DNA of 59,814 bases, from assembly GCA_012960415.1 (NCBI GenBank), contig DUBH01000084.1:121689-181502 (forward strand). The letters run 5' to 3'. Made by a program: the position numbers and the translations under genes. Under the pieces are notes generated by a model. It was not told the origin of the DNA and did no database searches. It saw nothing but the letters and a program-made list of their open reading frames with translations. This document shows, piece by piece, positions 29,223-39,058 of the stretch. Within the stretch, counting starts at the first letter, position 1. Each line of letters opens with the position of its first letter. The stretch is from Henriciella sp. GTDB lineage: Bacteria > Pseudomonadota > Alphaproteobacteria > Caulobacterales > Hyphomonadaceae.

Positions 29223-30095
29223 TCAGCTTTCTGCAGCGGTGCCGGAGGCACCCTGTTCGTCGAGAGGTTCAAGAAAAGTGCGCCCGGCAACCCTGAGGTC
29301 GATGCGCGCAAGCGAGCGTTGGGAAAGATCGGTAGAGGTTTCGAGCGCGATGAGTTCATCGGTCGCCCGCATGACGCTGGCGTCTGCCGGAAGCCGGATC
29401 AGCAAGCCGTCGCGAAGTTTGACGTCCCAGCGGCGGCGCGACACGCGCTCTGCATAGGACACACGGTCTGTCACGCTTCCAGCGCGCGCCAGAAACTGAA
29501 GCAGCGCAGGCACGCCCTCTGGCGCATCAACGCCGGTAAGCAGGACGAGCTCACTATAATCCTTGGCCGACAGACCTTCCATGATCTGGCCGGTGCTGTC
29601 GACGACCTGCTGGCCTTCGCCATCGAACCAGATGGCGCTGGCCTTGGCAGGCGAAGCATTGATCAGGATCTGGTTGGGCCAGAGCCGGTAGACATGCGCG
29701 CTCGTCACCTGTCCGGTCGCGAGGACCTGGCGGCGGATTTCATGCGGGTCGGCGCGAAACATGTTGTCGCCGGGCGCAACGCCCGACATCTGCTGGACGA
29801 GGCTAGCGCGGCGCACATCATCGCCGAGCCCGGTGATCTGTACGTCTTGAACGGCAAAGCCGAGACCGGTCGCTGCGCTGTCGAACGCATTGCCGACACC
29901 GTCGCCAACCTTGGACATCGATCCGCCCAGCAGGGCGGCGCCGGCGACGATGAGGGCGACCACCATGACAAAACCCGTCAGGATGGAGGTAAGATCTGCG
30001 CGCGCAGGTTCGACAGGCGTCGGCGCAGGCGCACGCTTGCGCGGCTGCGGCCGGGCGCGCTGGCCCTGCTTCGGCTGACCTTTCACCTTCGGCAT
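29223..30095 (-). CDS. ftsQ: Cell division protein FtsQ
   Basis: A 290-residue bitopic division protein of the FtsQBL complex. A basic, Pro-rich cytoplasmic tail (1-35) precedes one membrane segment at about 36-58 ([20 protein letters not shown]). A POTRA domain follows ([20 protein letters not shown] and on), then the FtsQ beta domain ([17 protein letters not shown]). It overlaps the end of ddl by 13 bases and is followed two bases later by ftsA. The order ddl-ftsQ-ftsA-ftsZ is the conserved one. Confidence 0.96.
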   Translation of the reverse strand: MPKVKGQPKQGQRARPQPRKRAPAPTPVEPARADLTSILTGFVMVVALIVAGAALLGGSMSKVGDGVGNAFDSAATGLGFAVQDVQITGLGDDVRRASLVQQMSGVAPGDNMFRADPHEIRRQVLATGQVTSAHVYRLWPNQILINASPAKASAIWFDGEGQQVVDSTGQIMEGLSAKDYSELVLLTGVDAPEGVPALLQFLARAGSVTDRVSYAERVSRRRWDVKLRDGLLIRLPADASVMRATDELIALETSTDLSQRSLARIDLRVAGRTFLEPLDEQGASGTAAES

Positions 30096-30991
30096 GAAGC
30101 ATCCTCGATCATCCAGGCGACAAGCGCCTCGAAGGTCATGCCCGTATAGGCGGCCTGCTCGGGAACGAGCGAGGTCGGTGTCATGCCTGGCTGGGTATTG
30201 GTTTCCAGGATCACGAGCCGGTCCTTCTTCTCGTCAAATCGAAAGTCTGATCGCGACACCCCCCGGCAGCCGAGAGCCTGATGCGCTTTCAGCGCTGCTT
30301 CCAGAGCCCTCTTCGTTACCGGTTCCGGAATGTCTGCAGGCACCACATGACGCGATCCACCAGCTGCGTACTTTGCATCAAAATCGTAAAACTCTCTTAA
30401 TGTCGTGATCTCGGTGACGGCGAGCGGCTTGTCTCCGAGAACCGCTACGGTGAGTTCCCGCCCGGGGATGTATTCTTCGGCCATGAGATTGTCGCCATAG
30501 GCCCATTCATCAGACAGGAGCAGCTGCGAGGGGCCGTTATTTTCCTCACGAACGAAGACGACGCCGAAGCTCGAGCCTTCGTTGACAGGCTTGATGACAT
30601 AAGGTGGTTTGATCGGATGGGCGCGGGCCGCTTCGGCGCGCGTGACGGCCACATCTTCTGCCACATCGAGGCCTGCCTGCGTGTAGACGGCCTTGGACTT
30701 GCGCTTGTCCATCGCGATGGCCGACGCGGTGACACCGGAATGGGTGTAAGGAATGGCGAGAATCTCAAAGAGGCCCTGCACGCAGCCATCTTCGCCCCAG
30801 GGGCCATGCAGACCGTTCAGGATTACGTCCGGCTTTTCCGCGGCGATCTGGCTTGCAAGATCCCGGTTGGCATCGATGCCAACAGCATCATACCCGGCGG
30901 CCTTTGCTGCGCGCAGCATCTGTTCGCCCGAGGACAGGGAAACTTCCCGCTCAGAGGACCAGCCTCCATAGACGACTGCAACGCGCTTCAT
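30083..30991 (-). CDS. ddl: D-alanine--D-alanine ligase
   Basis: ATP-grasp enzyme of 302 residues making the D-Ala-D-Ala dipeptide that MurF adds to the peptidoglycan precursor. [19 protein letters not shown] is the N-terminal Ddl signature, [16 protein letters not shown] the ATP-grasp core, and [20 protein letters not shown] the C-terminal metal and substrate block. The start is the ATG at 30991, preceded by GGAGG; the frame opens 21 codons earlier at 31054. It begins a second dcw half after a receptor gene that separates it from murB, so it must have its own promoter in 30992-31281. Confidence 0.96.
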   Translation of the reverse strand: MKRVAVVYGGWSSEREVSLSSGEQMLRAAKAAGYDAVGIDANRDLASQIAAEKPDVILNGLHGPWGEDGCVQGLFEILAIPYTHSGVTASAIAMDKRKSKAVYTQAGLDVAEDVAVTRAEAARAHPIKPPYVIKPVNEGSSFGVVFVREENNGPSQLLLSDEWAYGDNLMAEEYIPGRELTVAVLGDKPLAVTEITTLREFYDFDAKYAAGGSRHVVPADIPEPVTKRALEAALKAHQALGCRGVSRSDFRFDEKKDRLVILETNTQPGMTPTSLVPEQAAYTGMTFEALVAWMIEDASCRR

Positions 30992-31159
30992 GATTTGACC
31001 TCCAGACAGAAAAAGGGCCTGCATGCTCGCTGACCCGGCCCGCGACTCAAACACGTAGCAGCCGAGAAATTAAGGCAGTCCTTCAATTCAGCTGAACTTG
31101 CTGCATCCATTAATCATGCATGGCGCCGATCCGGGCCTTACCTGCCGAAGCTCTCGAAT

Positions 31160-31211
31160 TACAAATGCGTAAGTTGCGCTGAAACGAATTCCACAAGACT
31201 ACAAATGTAGT
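31160..31211 (+). promoter_or_regulatory. Candidate BlaI/CopY-type operator (TACA-N2-TGTA) upstream of the receptor
   Basis: ACTACAAATGTAGT at 31198-31211 is a perfect palindrome containing TACA-N2-TGTA, the core recognised by BlaI/MecI/CopY repressors. The eight-mer TACAAATG occurs there (31200-31207) and again exactly 40 bases upstream (31160-31167), about four helical turns. The surrounding 290-base region between ddl and the receptor is AT-rich and has no other gene that I can see. Confidence 0.5.
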
Positions 31212-31281
31212 TGTATCGATAAACAATATCTGATACGCGACATTCGATAATAATAAGCGTAGAGATAACGGAAACGCCCCC

Positions 31282-33319
31282 ATGAAACTCAAACTCCACC
31301 TGCTTGCGGGAACGATGATGCTTGCCTGCCTTTCAGGCCACGCCCAGACACCGGCAAGCGACCCGCAGGCGCAGGCAGCGCGAACCTACACACTGCCCGA
31401 TTTCGAGCAGTATTCGCCGAATACGGCACTAGACATGGTGACGCGGATCCCCGGCTTCTCCATCCGCAATGGCGACTTGTCGGAGCGCGGCCTCGGTCAG
31501 GCCGAAGGCAATGTGCTGATCAATGGGCGGCGCATTTCAGGCAAGTCACTGACACCCCGCGATGCCCTCGCCCGCATTCCGGCCACCAATGTCGAGAAGA
31601 TCGAGATTGTCGACGGCGCAACACTCAACGTGCCGGGCCTGTCCGGGCAGGTGGCAAACATTACGGCCAAGGTGAACGGTGTCTCGGGCACCTGGGACTG
31701 GCGGGCGCGCTTTCGCGACAACCTCCCGCCCTATTATCACGGCGGCAGCGTTTCGGTGGCCGGACAGCAGAACACGCTGGGCTGGACACTTGGCCTGACA
31801 AGTGAACCGATCAGGGGCGGCGCTTCAGGGCCGGAGTTTGTGCGTGACGCCAATCGCAACCTGATCGAGACGCGCGACGAACGCGTCACCAATATCGGCA
31901 ATAGTGCGGGCATCTCTGGCGCGCTGGAATGGACGCCGTTGAATGGGTCAGTCGGCAATCTCAATGCCGAGTACAATATTTTCCAGATCGACGCTGAGGA
32001 GACGTCCAACCGGTTTCCGGTTGCTGGACAACCAAGCATTCGCCAGTTCGCAAACTCCGAAGATGAGTGGAATAGCGAGATCAGCGGCGACTATGAGTTC
32101 GATCTCGGCCCTGGCCGCCTGAAGACGATCGGTCTCTGGCGCTTTGAACACAGCCCCTTCATCTCTAGCGTCCGCACGACCGAGGCAGATGGCACGCTTA
32201 GCGAACGCTCCATCTTCGAGCAGACTGTCGATGAAGGCGAGAGCATCCTGCGCAGTGAGTATAACTGGGCGCCGAGCGAGACAGTGGACTGGCAGATTGC
32301 CGGTGAGGCGGCCTTCAACTTCCTTGAAGCCGAAGCAGACCTGCAGGCGCTTGATGCCACGGGTGGACTTGTCCCTGTACCGCTGACCAATGCGAATTCC
32401 CGCGTCGAGGAGAAGCGGCTCGATGCGTCCATCACGCATGGCCGCAAGCTTTCAGAAGACCTGTCGGTGCAGGCCTCGTTCGGCATGGAGTATTCCGAGC
32501 TCAGCCAGTCAGGCGGCGCCGCACAGACGCGAACCTTCACGAGGCCGAAAGGCTTTGTCTCGGCTGCATGGACGGTGAATGAGCGCCTGACGATCAATGC
32601 GCGGGCCGCACGCGAAGTGGGCCAGCTCAACTTCTTCGATTTCATCTCGTCGGTGAACGTCAATGCCGGCAATGGCAATCAGGGCAATCCGGACATCGTC
32701 CCGCAGCAGAGCTGGAAAGGCGAGGTCTCATTTGATCGCGATTTCGGCGCAGCTGGTGCACACACGATGAAGGTCTACTACGAGGCCATTGAGGACGTTT
32801 GGCCCGAATGCAGAAGGCCCAGGCAATCTGGACCAGGCCACGCGCTACGGCATCGCGACCAATGGCACGTTCAAGTTTGCGCCTGTCGGCGTTGAAGGCC
32901 TCCAGCTGGAGTATGAGCTTGAAGTGCGCCAGTCCAAACTGGACGATCCGCTAACGGGCGAGACGCGCCGCATCAATGATGACCTGATGCTGGGCGGTTT
33001 CTTTGAGCTTCGCTACGACATTCCGAAGACGGACTGGGCGCTGGGCTTTGGCGGGGAGCGCTATGACAATGCGCCCTTCGTGCGGCTCGATGAGCGCCAG
33101 CTGTTTGAGCTCCGGCCGATCTACACCTTCCTCTATGTCGAGCATAAAGACATCTTCGGCATGACCGGGAAGGTCGAGTGGTTCAACGTGACCGATGGCG
33201 ATGAGCAATTCACACGGCAGGTCTACACGCCCCGGCGCGATGGCAGCCTTCTCTTCAGTGAGGACAGGAGCTGGAGCGCCGGGCCGATCCTGACCGTGTC
33301 GCTGCGAGGGACGTTCTAG
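31282..33319 (+). pseudogene. TonB-dependent receptor, frameshifted
   Basis: Outer membrane receptor with signal peptide (MKLKLHLLAGTMMLACLSGHA), a plug domain (about residues 35-120, with TALDMVTRIPGFSIRNGD, VLINGRRISG and NVEKIEIVDGA) and a beta-barrel ending in the typical terminal Phe (VSLRGTF). The frame breaks near 32797-32801: the first frame runs to 32895 with nonsense sequence after EAIEDV, and the second takes over with GPNAEGPGNLDQATRYG to 33319. One extra T in the TTT at 32798-32800 explains it. The joined product is about 678 residues. It lies between murB and ddl, opposite to the dcw genes, and shares the CTAG stop with murB. Real inactivation and sequencing error cannot be told apart here. 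Confidence 0.85.
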
Positions 33320-34272
33320 GCCTTCGCCTGGATGCGGCCGATGCGGCGGATTTCCCAGCGAAGGTCCACCCCGGTCACATCCAGCACGCGGGCGCGCACC
33401 AGCTCCCCAAGCGCCTCGATGTCTGCCGCGGTGGCGTCATCGGTATTGATGAGGAAGTTGCAGTGCTTCTCGGACACCTGCGCGCCGCCAACCTTCAGGC
33501 CCCTGCAGCCCGCTGCATCGATCAGTTTCCAGCTGGAGCGCTGGTCTGGCGTCCCCGGCGGGTCCGGATTGGCGAAGGTGGAGCCGCCCGTCTTGTCCTT
33601 GATCGGCTGTGTTTCAGCGCGCCGGGCCTGATGCTCTTCGATCTCGGCCTGAAGCGCTTCCGGGTCACCGTCACCTGACCCTGTCAGCAGGATGCCGGTC
33701 ACGATGACATCATCCGGAAAGTTGGTGTGGCGGTAGGAAAACTCGATCTTCGGGTCGCCATACTGGGCGATCTCGGCTTCGAAGCGGACTTTCTCACCAG
33801 AACGCGTGATGCCTTCAATCTGGTTGGCGACGTCTTTCAGTTCCCGGCCATAGCAGCCAGCATTGGTGCGCACAGCCCCGCCAATGGAGCCGGGGATACC
33901 AGAGAAGAAGGTGAGCCCCGAAATGCCGTGCTTTGCCGATGCCTTGGCGACGGCCAGATCAAGCGCGCCAGCACGTGCGAAGAGGGAATGTGAGCCAGCC
34001 GGCTCAACACTGCCCCAATAGCCGCCCATGAGCCGGATCGTGACGCCCTCGATACCGCCATCCCGGATGATGGAATTTGAGGCAACGCCCATGAAGTGAA
34101 CGGGCACATCGGCCGGCAGCACTCTCAGGAAGTCCGCAAGATCATCCTCATCCTTTGGCAGGAAGAGCGCATCGGCCGGCCCACCGACGCGGAACCAGGT
34201 GTAGGGCGCCAGCGGCTGATCCAGCAGCAGCTTGCCGCGCACGTCGGGCAGGTTATCTCGCCAGTCAGCCAT
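33316..34272 (-). CDS. murB: UDP-N-acetylenolpyruvoylglucosamine reductase
   Basis: FAD enzyme of 318 residues that reduces enolpyruvyl-UDP-GlcNAc to UDP-MurNAc. FAD-binding blocks are [17 protein letters not shown] at the N-terminus and [20 protein letters not shown] (two lines) in the middle. FSYRHTNF gives the Tyr-Arg pair and [13 protein letters not shown] the Ser motif of the type II MurB C-terminal domain. [10 protein letters not shown] is the final substrate block. It begins three bases after the inserted DUF4268 gene ends, which itself overlaps murC, so it stays in the operon. Its stop shares CTAG with the convergent receptor. Confidence 0.97.
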   Translation of the reverse strand: MADWRDNLPDVRGKLLLDQPLAPYTWFRVGGPADALFLPKDEDDLADFLRVLPADVPVHFMGVASNSIIRDGGIEGVTIRLMGGYWGSVEPAGSHSLFARAGALDLAVAKASAKHGISGLTFFSGIPGSIGGAVRTNAGCYGRELKDVANQIEGITRSGEKVRFEAEIAQYGDPKIEFSYRHTNFPDDVIVTGILLTGSGDGDPEALQAEIEEHQARRAETQPIKDKTGGSTFANPDPPGTPDQRSSWKLIDAAGCRGLKVGGAQVSEKHCNFLINTDDATAADIEALGELVRARVLDVTGVDLRWEIRRIGRIQAKA

Positions 34273-34275
34273 CGC

Positions 34276-35283
34276 CTAGTCGATCTCCAATTGCTTTGGA
34301 TCTACAGGCCCTGGATCAAGCCTTAGGCGCTCCATTAAGTCGTGAGCGACAGTCTTTAGCTTGATGAGAGTATCGATAATCCAATTGAGCTCACTCGTCT
34401 CGTCCAGTGCGCTTGCTGCTTCAGTAATCGACCGATAAATCGCAATTCGGGCGGTCGCCTTGTCGTTCATTCTCTCCCAGCTGATATCTTCTCCATCTAG
34501 AAGGTTTTCAGAATCGATAGTGTTCTTGAAAAAATCAAAGCCCAGTTTTGCTGATGCCATATAAAAATATATCTCTGCACGAAGTCCGATGTTCGACTTC
34601 GTTGCAGTCACATCAACGCCTAGCCATGACTTCAAGCTTAGCGACTCCGCCGTTTGCCAGTTCCCTTTGAATGGGGTGCGGCGCCCCAAAGCCGGGTATC
34701 TACCTTCTGCTTGACTGATTAAACGTTGCCAATAATCGCGATGGGCGATCTGACTTTCCGTCAGCTCACTTTCAGCCAATCGAGCTATTTTGCGGAAGTC
34801 TCGAGTCCAATCATTAGGATTGGCCGCAACGTTGAATTTTGGCGCAAGATCGCTCTCTCCAATGCGGTAAAGTTCAATCTCGACAGCAAAAAATGAGTAT
34901 TTTTCGTCAGAAATTTCATTCAACCAGTCGATTGCGGCACGGTGCTCGTCGCGGATTTTCGAGCAAATCCATACGATCGTCTTTGCATCGAGCCCGGCTG
35001 CATAAGTGAGACATTGGCCCAAGTGACTGTGATCGGATTGGGCCAGCTGATTTTCGATGAGTACGCGATTACCTCGAAAGTCTTCTGCCAAAATATCAGC
35101 AGAAAAACGTCCAACAGCCTGCTCACGGCCGATCGGTGTAAGGGCCTGCAGCCCTAGTGCTTCACCCAACAGCGAGATGTTTTCTTCTTCACAAAGCCAA
35201 GGTGTGAAATTGCGAGCTTCGTCGACCCAAGCTTTTCGCAGGTCGACCAATTCCAAGCGGCCGAGCTGCGGTCGCTCAATCAT
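34276..35283 (-). CDS. DUF4268 protein with PD-(D/E)XK nuclease-like domain
   Basis: A 335-residue protein of the DUF4268 type. N-terminal features are [20 protein letters not shown] and then a restriction-endonuclease-like core: Glu54, Asp63 (SADIL), Glu77-x-Gln79 (VLIENQL), SDHSHLGQ with Gln90, and TYAAGL with Tyr94. The C-terminal half (about 180-335, including [19 protein letters not shown]) is the DUF4268 domain. The gene is AT-rich: hand counts for three 60-base lines (34501, 34561, 34861) give 22, 26 and 19 G+C, against 37 for a line in murC (35401). Its ATG overlaps the murC stop (ATGA at 35280-35283) and it ends three bases before murB. It looks horizontally acquired yet kept within the operon. 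Nuclease activity is inferred. Confidence 0.85.
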   Translation of the reverse strand: MIERPQLGRLELVDLRKAWVDEARNFTPWLCEEENISLLGEALGLQALTPIGREQAVGRFSADILAEDFRGNRVLIENQLAQSDHSHLGQCLTYAAGLDAKTIVWICSKIRDEHRAAIDWLNEISDEKYSFFAVEIELYRIGESDLAPKFNVAANPNDWTRDFRKIARLAESELTESQIAHRDYWQRLISQAEGRYPALGRRTPFKGNWQTAESLSLKSWLGVDVTATKSNIGLRAEIYFYMASAKLGFDFFKNTIDSENLLDGEDISWERMNDKATARIAIYRSITEAASALDETSELNWIIDTLIKLKTVAHDLMERLRLDPGPVDPKQLEID

Positions 35284-36713
35284 GACGCGAGCTTCCCGGC
35301 GAGTGCATTCGCATGCGTGGTGATATCGCCAGCGCCGAGGCAAACGACGAGGTCGCCGGGGCGGGCAATCTCGCGAATGGCGGCCGGAAGGTCATCGAGA
35401 GATGTGAGAGCGCGTGCATCGGCATGGCCTCTTGCGTTGATCGCATCGACGAGTGCGGTGTGGCTCGCCCCCTCAATCGGGTCCTCACCGGCTGCATAGA
35501 CAGGCGCGATGAAAGCGATGTCGGCGTCATGGAAGCAGCCAGAGAAATCCTTGAAGAGATCGTGCAGGCGCGAATAGCGGTGCGGCTGGGCGACGGCGAT
35601 GACGCGGTTTTCGCCCTGCATGGCGCGGGCAGCCTTCAGGACGGCTGCAATCTCCACCGGGTGGTGACCATAATCGTCTATGATGCGGACACCATTCCAT
35701 TCACCTGCAGGGGTGAAGCGACGTTTCACGCCGCCGAAATTCCTGAAGCTGGTGCGGATCTGGTCGGGCGTCGCGCCAAGCTCCAGCGCGACCGTGATGG
35801 CGGCGAGGGCGTTGGAAACGTTGTGGTCGCCCGCCATTGGCAGCCGAACGCCTTCAATCGAAGACACGCCGATGCCGAGACGCTCACGTAGGACGACATC
35901 GAAAGTCACGCCGCCCGGATCGGATTCAAGATTGGTCGCACGGACGTCTGCCTGACGGTTGAACCCATAGGTCAGGATGCGCCTGTCAGACACGCGCGCC
36001 ACCATGGCGGAGACTTCGGGATGATCGGTGCAGAGGACGCCAAACCCGTAGAACGGGATGTTCTTCACATAGGTATCGAAAGCGGACCGCAGCGCCTCCA
36101 TGGAGCCGTAATGCTCCATATGTTCGGGGTCCATATTGGTCACGATCGCGATGGTCGGGCGCAGCTTTGTGAAGGTGCCGTCGCTCTCATCAGCCTCAAG
36201 CACGATCCAGTCGCCATTGCCGGCTTTGGCGTTAGAGCCATAGGCATTGATGATGCCGCCATTGATGACGGTCGGGTCGATGCCTGCGCCATCAAGGAGT
36301 GCAGCGACCATCGTTGTCGTCGTGGTCTTGCCGTGCGTGCCTGCGACAGCCACCGTCCATTTCAGGCGGATGATCTCTGCCAGCATGTCGGCGCGGCGCA
36401 CGACAGGGATGGCTGACTCACGCGCGGCGACGACTTCCGGGTTGTCTGCCTTGATGGCCGAAGAAATGATGACGGCCCCTGCCCCGATCACATTCTGCGG
36501 CTTGTGGCCGATATGGACGGTCGCGCCCTTGGCGCGCAGACGCTCCACATTGGCGCTGTCCTTCACGTCGGAGCCCTGGACCTTGTAGCCGAGATTGATC
36601 ATGATCTCGGCAATGCCTGACATGCCGATGCCGCCTATGCCAACGAGGTGGGCCGGACCGAGATCAAAGGGCGAAGGTTTGTTTGGCATGAATGTTCTGA
36701 CTTCGTAGGGCAT
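35280..36713 (-). CDS. murC: UDP-N-acetylmuramate--L-alanine ligase
   Basis: First amino acid ligase of peptidoglycan precursor synthesis, 477 residues. The N-terminal Rossmann-like part has [14 protein letters not shown], the ATP loop is [10 protein letters not shown] at 125-134, and [10 protein letters not shown] and [13 protein letters not shown] follow. [14 protein letters not shown] and [12 protein letters not shown] are the C-terminal MurC signatures. The start at 36713 has GGAGG upstream, and an in-frame ATG eight codons later is an alternative. It is 106 bases downstream of murG, the largest gap in this half of the cluster, and its stop overlaps the DUF4268 start. Confidence 0.97.
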   Translation of the reverse strand: MPYEVRTFMPNKPSPFDLGPAHLVGIGGIGMSGIAEIMINLGYKVQGSDVKDSANVERLRAKGATVHIGHKPQNVIGAGAVIISSAIKADNPEVVAARESAIPVVRRADMLAEIIRLKWTVAVAGTHGKTTTTTMVAALLDGAGIDPTVINGGIINAYGSNAKAGNGDWIVLEADESDGTFTKLRPTIAIVTNMDPEHMEHYGSMEALRSAFDTYVKNIPFYGFGVLCTDHPEVSAMVARVSDRRILTYGFNRQADVRATNLESDPGGVTFDVVLRERLGIGVSSIEGVRLPMAGDHNVSNALAAITVALELGATPDQIRTSFRNFGGVKRRFTPAGEWNGVRIIDDYGHHPVEIAAVLKAARAMQGENRVIAVAQPHRYSRLHDLFKDFSGCFHDADIAFIAPVYAAGEDPIEGASHTALVDAINARGHADARALTSLDDLPAAIREIARPGDLVVCLGAGDITTHANALAGKLAS

Positions 36714-36819
36714 GGAAACGGGGTCCTCCGCAGTAACGTGTGGAGGCCAGACTAGGCAAGCGCGAGCATGCTGAGATGGCTGCGACGCGGCAATTTAGGG
36801 GCAATCGGTCTAGAGGAGA

Positions 36820-37911
36820 TCAGCAGCTAGCTGCCTCTATGGCGAGTTCTGCGAGGTCCTGCGCCGCAGTGACCGTGCCCGCGTCCTTCGCCCGAGCGGC
36901 GCGCGCCTCCAGCTCTTCGCCATTCTCCAGCCGCACCTTGATCAGTTCACCGAGGAGGTTCGGGTAGAGATTGTCCTCAAGCACGACATCAGCAGCGTCG
37001 ACATCGACGAGGGCCTCCGCGTTTGCGGCCTGGTGGTCATCCATCGCGATCTTGAGCGGGATAAGAATGGACGGGCGCCCAACGGCTGAAATTTCGCTAA
37101 CCGTGCCTGCGCCAGAGCGCGCAATGATCAAGTGCGCGGCAGCGAGGCGTTCTGCCATATCGGCGAAGAAGGGCCGCAACTCATGTCGAAGACCGACCTC
37201 TTCATAGATGGCGCGGACCTCATCGAGCTGTTCTTCGCGCACCTGCTGGACGATCTTGAGGCGGGCGCGAAGCGGCGGCGGCGTTTGAAACGCAATGGCG
37301 AGCGGGATGATCTGGCCGAGGATGCGGGCACCCTGGCTGCCACCCGTGATGAAGATATTGAGGTCGCCGCTGGTCGGCGGAAATGGCGCACCGCGCATGG
37401 CCGCAATGGGCGCACGGACCGGATTGCCGACCGGCTCATGGCGCACACCAGCCGGCAGCTTGTCGAGGCGTGGGAAGCCTGAAGCGACAAACGCGGCCTT
37501 TGACGCGAACTGCCGGTTAACCCGGCCAAGGACCGCATTCTGCTCATGAACGATGATGGGCACCTCGCACCGGCGCGCGGCGCTGAGGGCCGGAAAGGCG
37601 GGATAGCCGCCAAAACCCGCAACAAGCGCAGGCTTTCTGGACTTCATCAACCGGTTGGCACGTCCGATGCCGCGCCAGATTTTGAGAACAGCAGATGGCA
37701 GCGTCCAGGGCTTGCGGATATTCGGGCTGGCAGCGGCAACTTCTTCCTTCCAGTCGGCTGGAAAGCTGTCTGCATAGGAGAGCCCGCGCGCGTCGCTTAT
37801 CAGTCCGACCTGCCAGCCCCGCGCGCGCATCTCTTCAGCAAAGGCTGCAGCCGGGAACATGTGCCCGCCCGTGCCGCCCGCGGCGATAATGACGAGCGGT
37901 TTGTTAGCCAT
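36820..37911 (-). CDS. murG: UDP-GlcNAc--lipid I N-acetylglucosaminyltransferase
   Basis: Membrane-associated glycosyltransferase of 363 residues that turns lipid I into lipid II. The N-terminal loop [20 protein letters not shown] at 8-27, [28 protein letters not shown], and the second-domain blocks [10 protein letters not shown] and [23 protein letters not shown] (in two parts) are all MurG family motifs, and [12 protein letters not shown] follows. It overlaps ftsW by eight bases at its start, in line with tight coupling of the cluster. Confidence 0.97.
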   Translation of the reverse strand: MANKPLVIIAAGGTGGHMFPAAAFAEEMRARGWQVGLISDARGLSYADSFPADWKEEVAAASPNIRKPWTLPSAVLKIWRGIGRANRLMKSRKPALVAGFGGYPAFPALSAARRCEVPIIVHEQNAVLGRVNRQFASKAAFVASGFPRLDKLPAGVRHEPVGNPVRAPIAAMRGAPFPPTSGDLNIFITGGSQGARILGQIIPLAIAFQTPPPLRARLKIVQQVREEQLDEVRAIYEEVGLRHELRPFFADMAERLAAAHLIIARSGAGTVSEISAVGRPSILIPLKIAMDDHQAANAEALVDVDAADVVLEDNLYPNLLGELIKVRLENGEELEARAARAKDAGTVTAAQDLAELAIEAASC

Positions 37912-39058
37912 GTCGACCTCTCATCCCAAGGCTCTGGCGGCGGATCAAGGCGAGCGCGAGACCAAGCGTCAGCGCAATCCCAAGCATGGAAGAGCCGCCA
38001 TACGATATGAAAGGCAGCGTCATCCCCTTTGGCGGGATGAGGCTGACATTGACGGCGATATTGATCGCTGCCTGCAAGGCGAACAGGGTGAAAAGACCGG
38101 ACGCAGCCGCACGCGGATAAGGGTCATGCAGGCGCGATGCAGCGCGAAGGCCACGCCAGCAGATATAGCCATAGAGGCCGATTACCAGCAGCGCAGCGAC
38201 ATAGCCGAACTCTTCGCCAAGCACCGCATAGATGAAGTCCGTGTGAGCATCCGGCAGGCTGGATTTCACTGTCCCCTCACCCGGCCCGGCCCCGAGAAGG
38301 CCGCCGCGCGAGATCGCTTCGGACGCCTTGTCGATCTGGTAGGTGTCATAGTCAGACGGGTTGATGAAGCTGTTCACCCGGTAGCGCACGTGTGGAAGCA
38401 GCGCATAGAGCGCGCCGCTGAGCGTCACACCGCCGGCGAAGAAGGCCGCCGCCCAGCGCCATGGCAATCCAGACACGAAGAAGGTCGCGATGAAGGCGGC
38501 CGTAATCAGCGCCGACTGACCGACATCCGGCTGCAGCAGCAGGAGGCCTAGAACCACGACGTAGAAGACAAGCGCGACGACCGCCCAGGGCCCGTCCGGA
38601 AAAAGACGCCGCTGCGCGAGGAGCCAGCCGATTAGCACGATCAGGACGGGCTTTACGAACTCTGACGGCTGAAGCGTAAAGCCTGCGATATTGACCCAGC
38701 GCTCCGCCCCCTTCGCTTCATGGCCAATCAACATGATCGCCGCGAGCAGGACGAGCGATCCAGCAAAGATCAACGCAGATATCCGCCTCACCCAGACACG
38801 CGTCATCATGCTGGCCGCGATGAGCACGACCGATGCGCCAGCCGCGAAGACGCAGTGGCGTTTGACGAAGTGATATGGGTCTGAATAGCCAAGGCGCTCA
38901 GCTGCTGGTGGGCCAGCTGCCAGTGACAGCATCAGGCCGAGGCCAAGCAGCGTGAAGGATGCGGCCATGATGCGCCAGTCCACGCTGAGGCGCCATTCGG
39001 TGATGATCGACCGCTCGGAGCGCGGGACGATCACCGTGCTGCCGACCGAAACCGTCAT
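37904..39058 (-). CDS. ftsW: Septal SEDS glycosyltransferase FtsW
   Basis: Polytopic inner membrane peptidoglycan polymerase of the division machine, 384 residues with about ten hydrophobic segments. The SEDS signature is visible around [20 protein letters not shown] followed by [18 protein letters not shown], and [15 protein letters not shown] is the C-terminal block. It works with the transpeptidase FtsI encoded in the same cluster. It overlaps murD by four bases upstream and murG by eight downstream. Confidence 0.97.
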   Translation of the reverse strand: MTVSVGSTVIVPRSERSIITEWRLSVDWRIMAASFTLLGLGLMLSLAAGPPAAERLGYSDPYHFVKRHCVFAAGASVVLIAASMMTRVWVRRISALIFAGSLVLLAAIMLIGHEAKGAERWVNIAGFTLQPSEFVKPVLIVLIGWLLAQRRLFPDGPWAVVALVFYVVVLGLLLLQPDVGQSALITAAFIATFFVSGLPWRWAAAFFAGGVTLSGALYALLPHVRYRVNSFINPSDYDTYQIDKASEAISRGGLLGAGPGEGTVKSSLPDAHTDFIYAVLGEEFGYVAALLVIGLYGYICWRGLRAASRLHDPYPRAAASGLFTLFALQAAINIAVNVSLIPPKGMTLPFISYGGSSMLGIALTLGLALALIRRQSLGMRGRHG

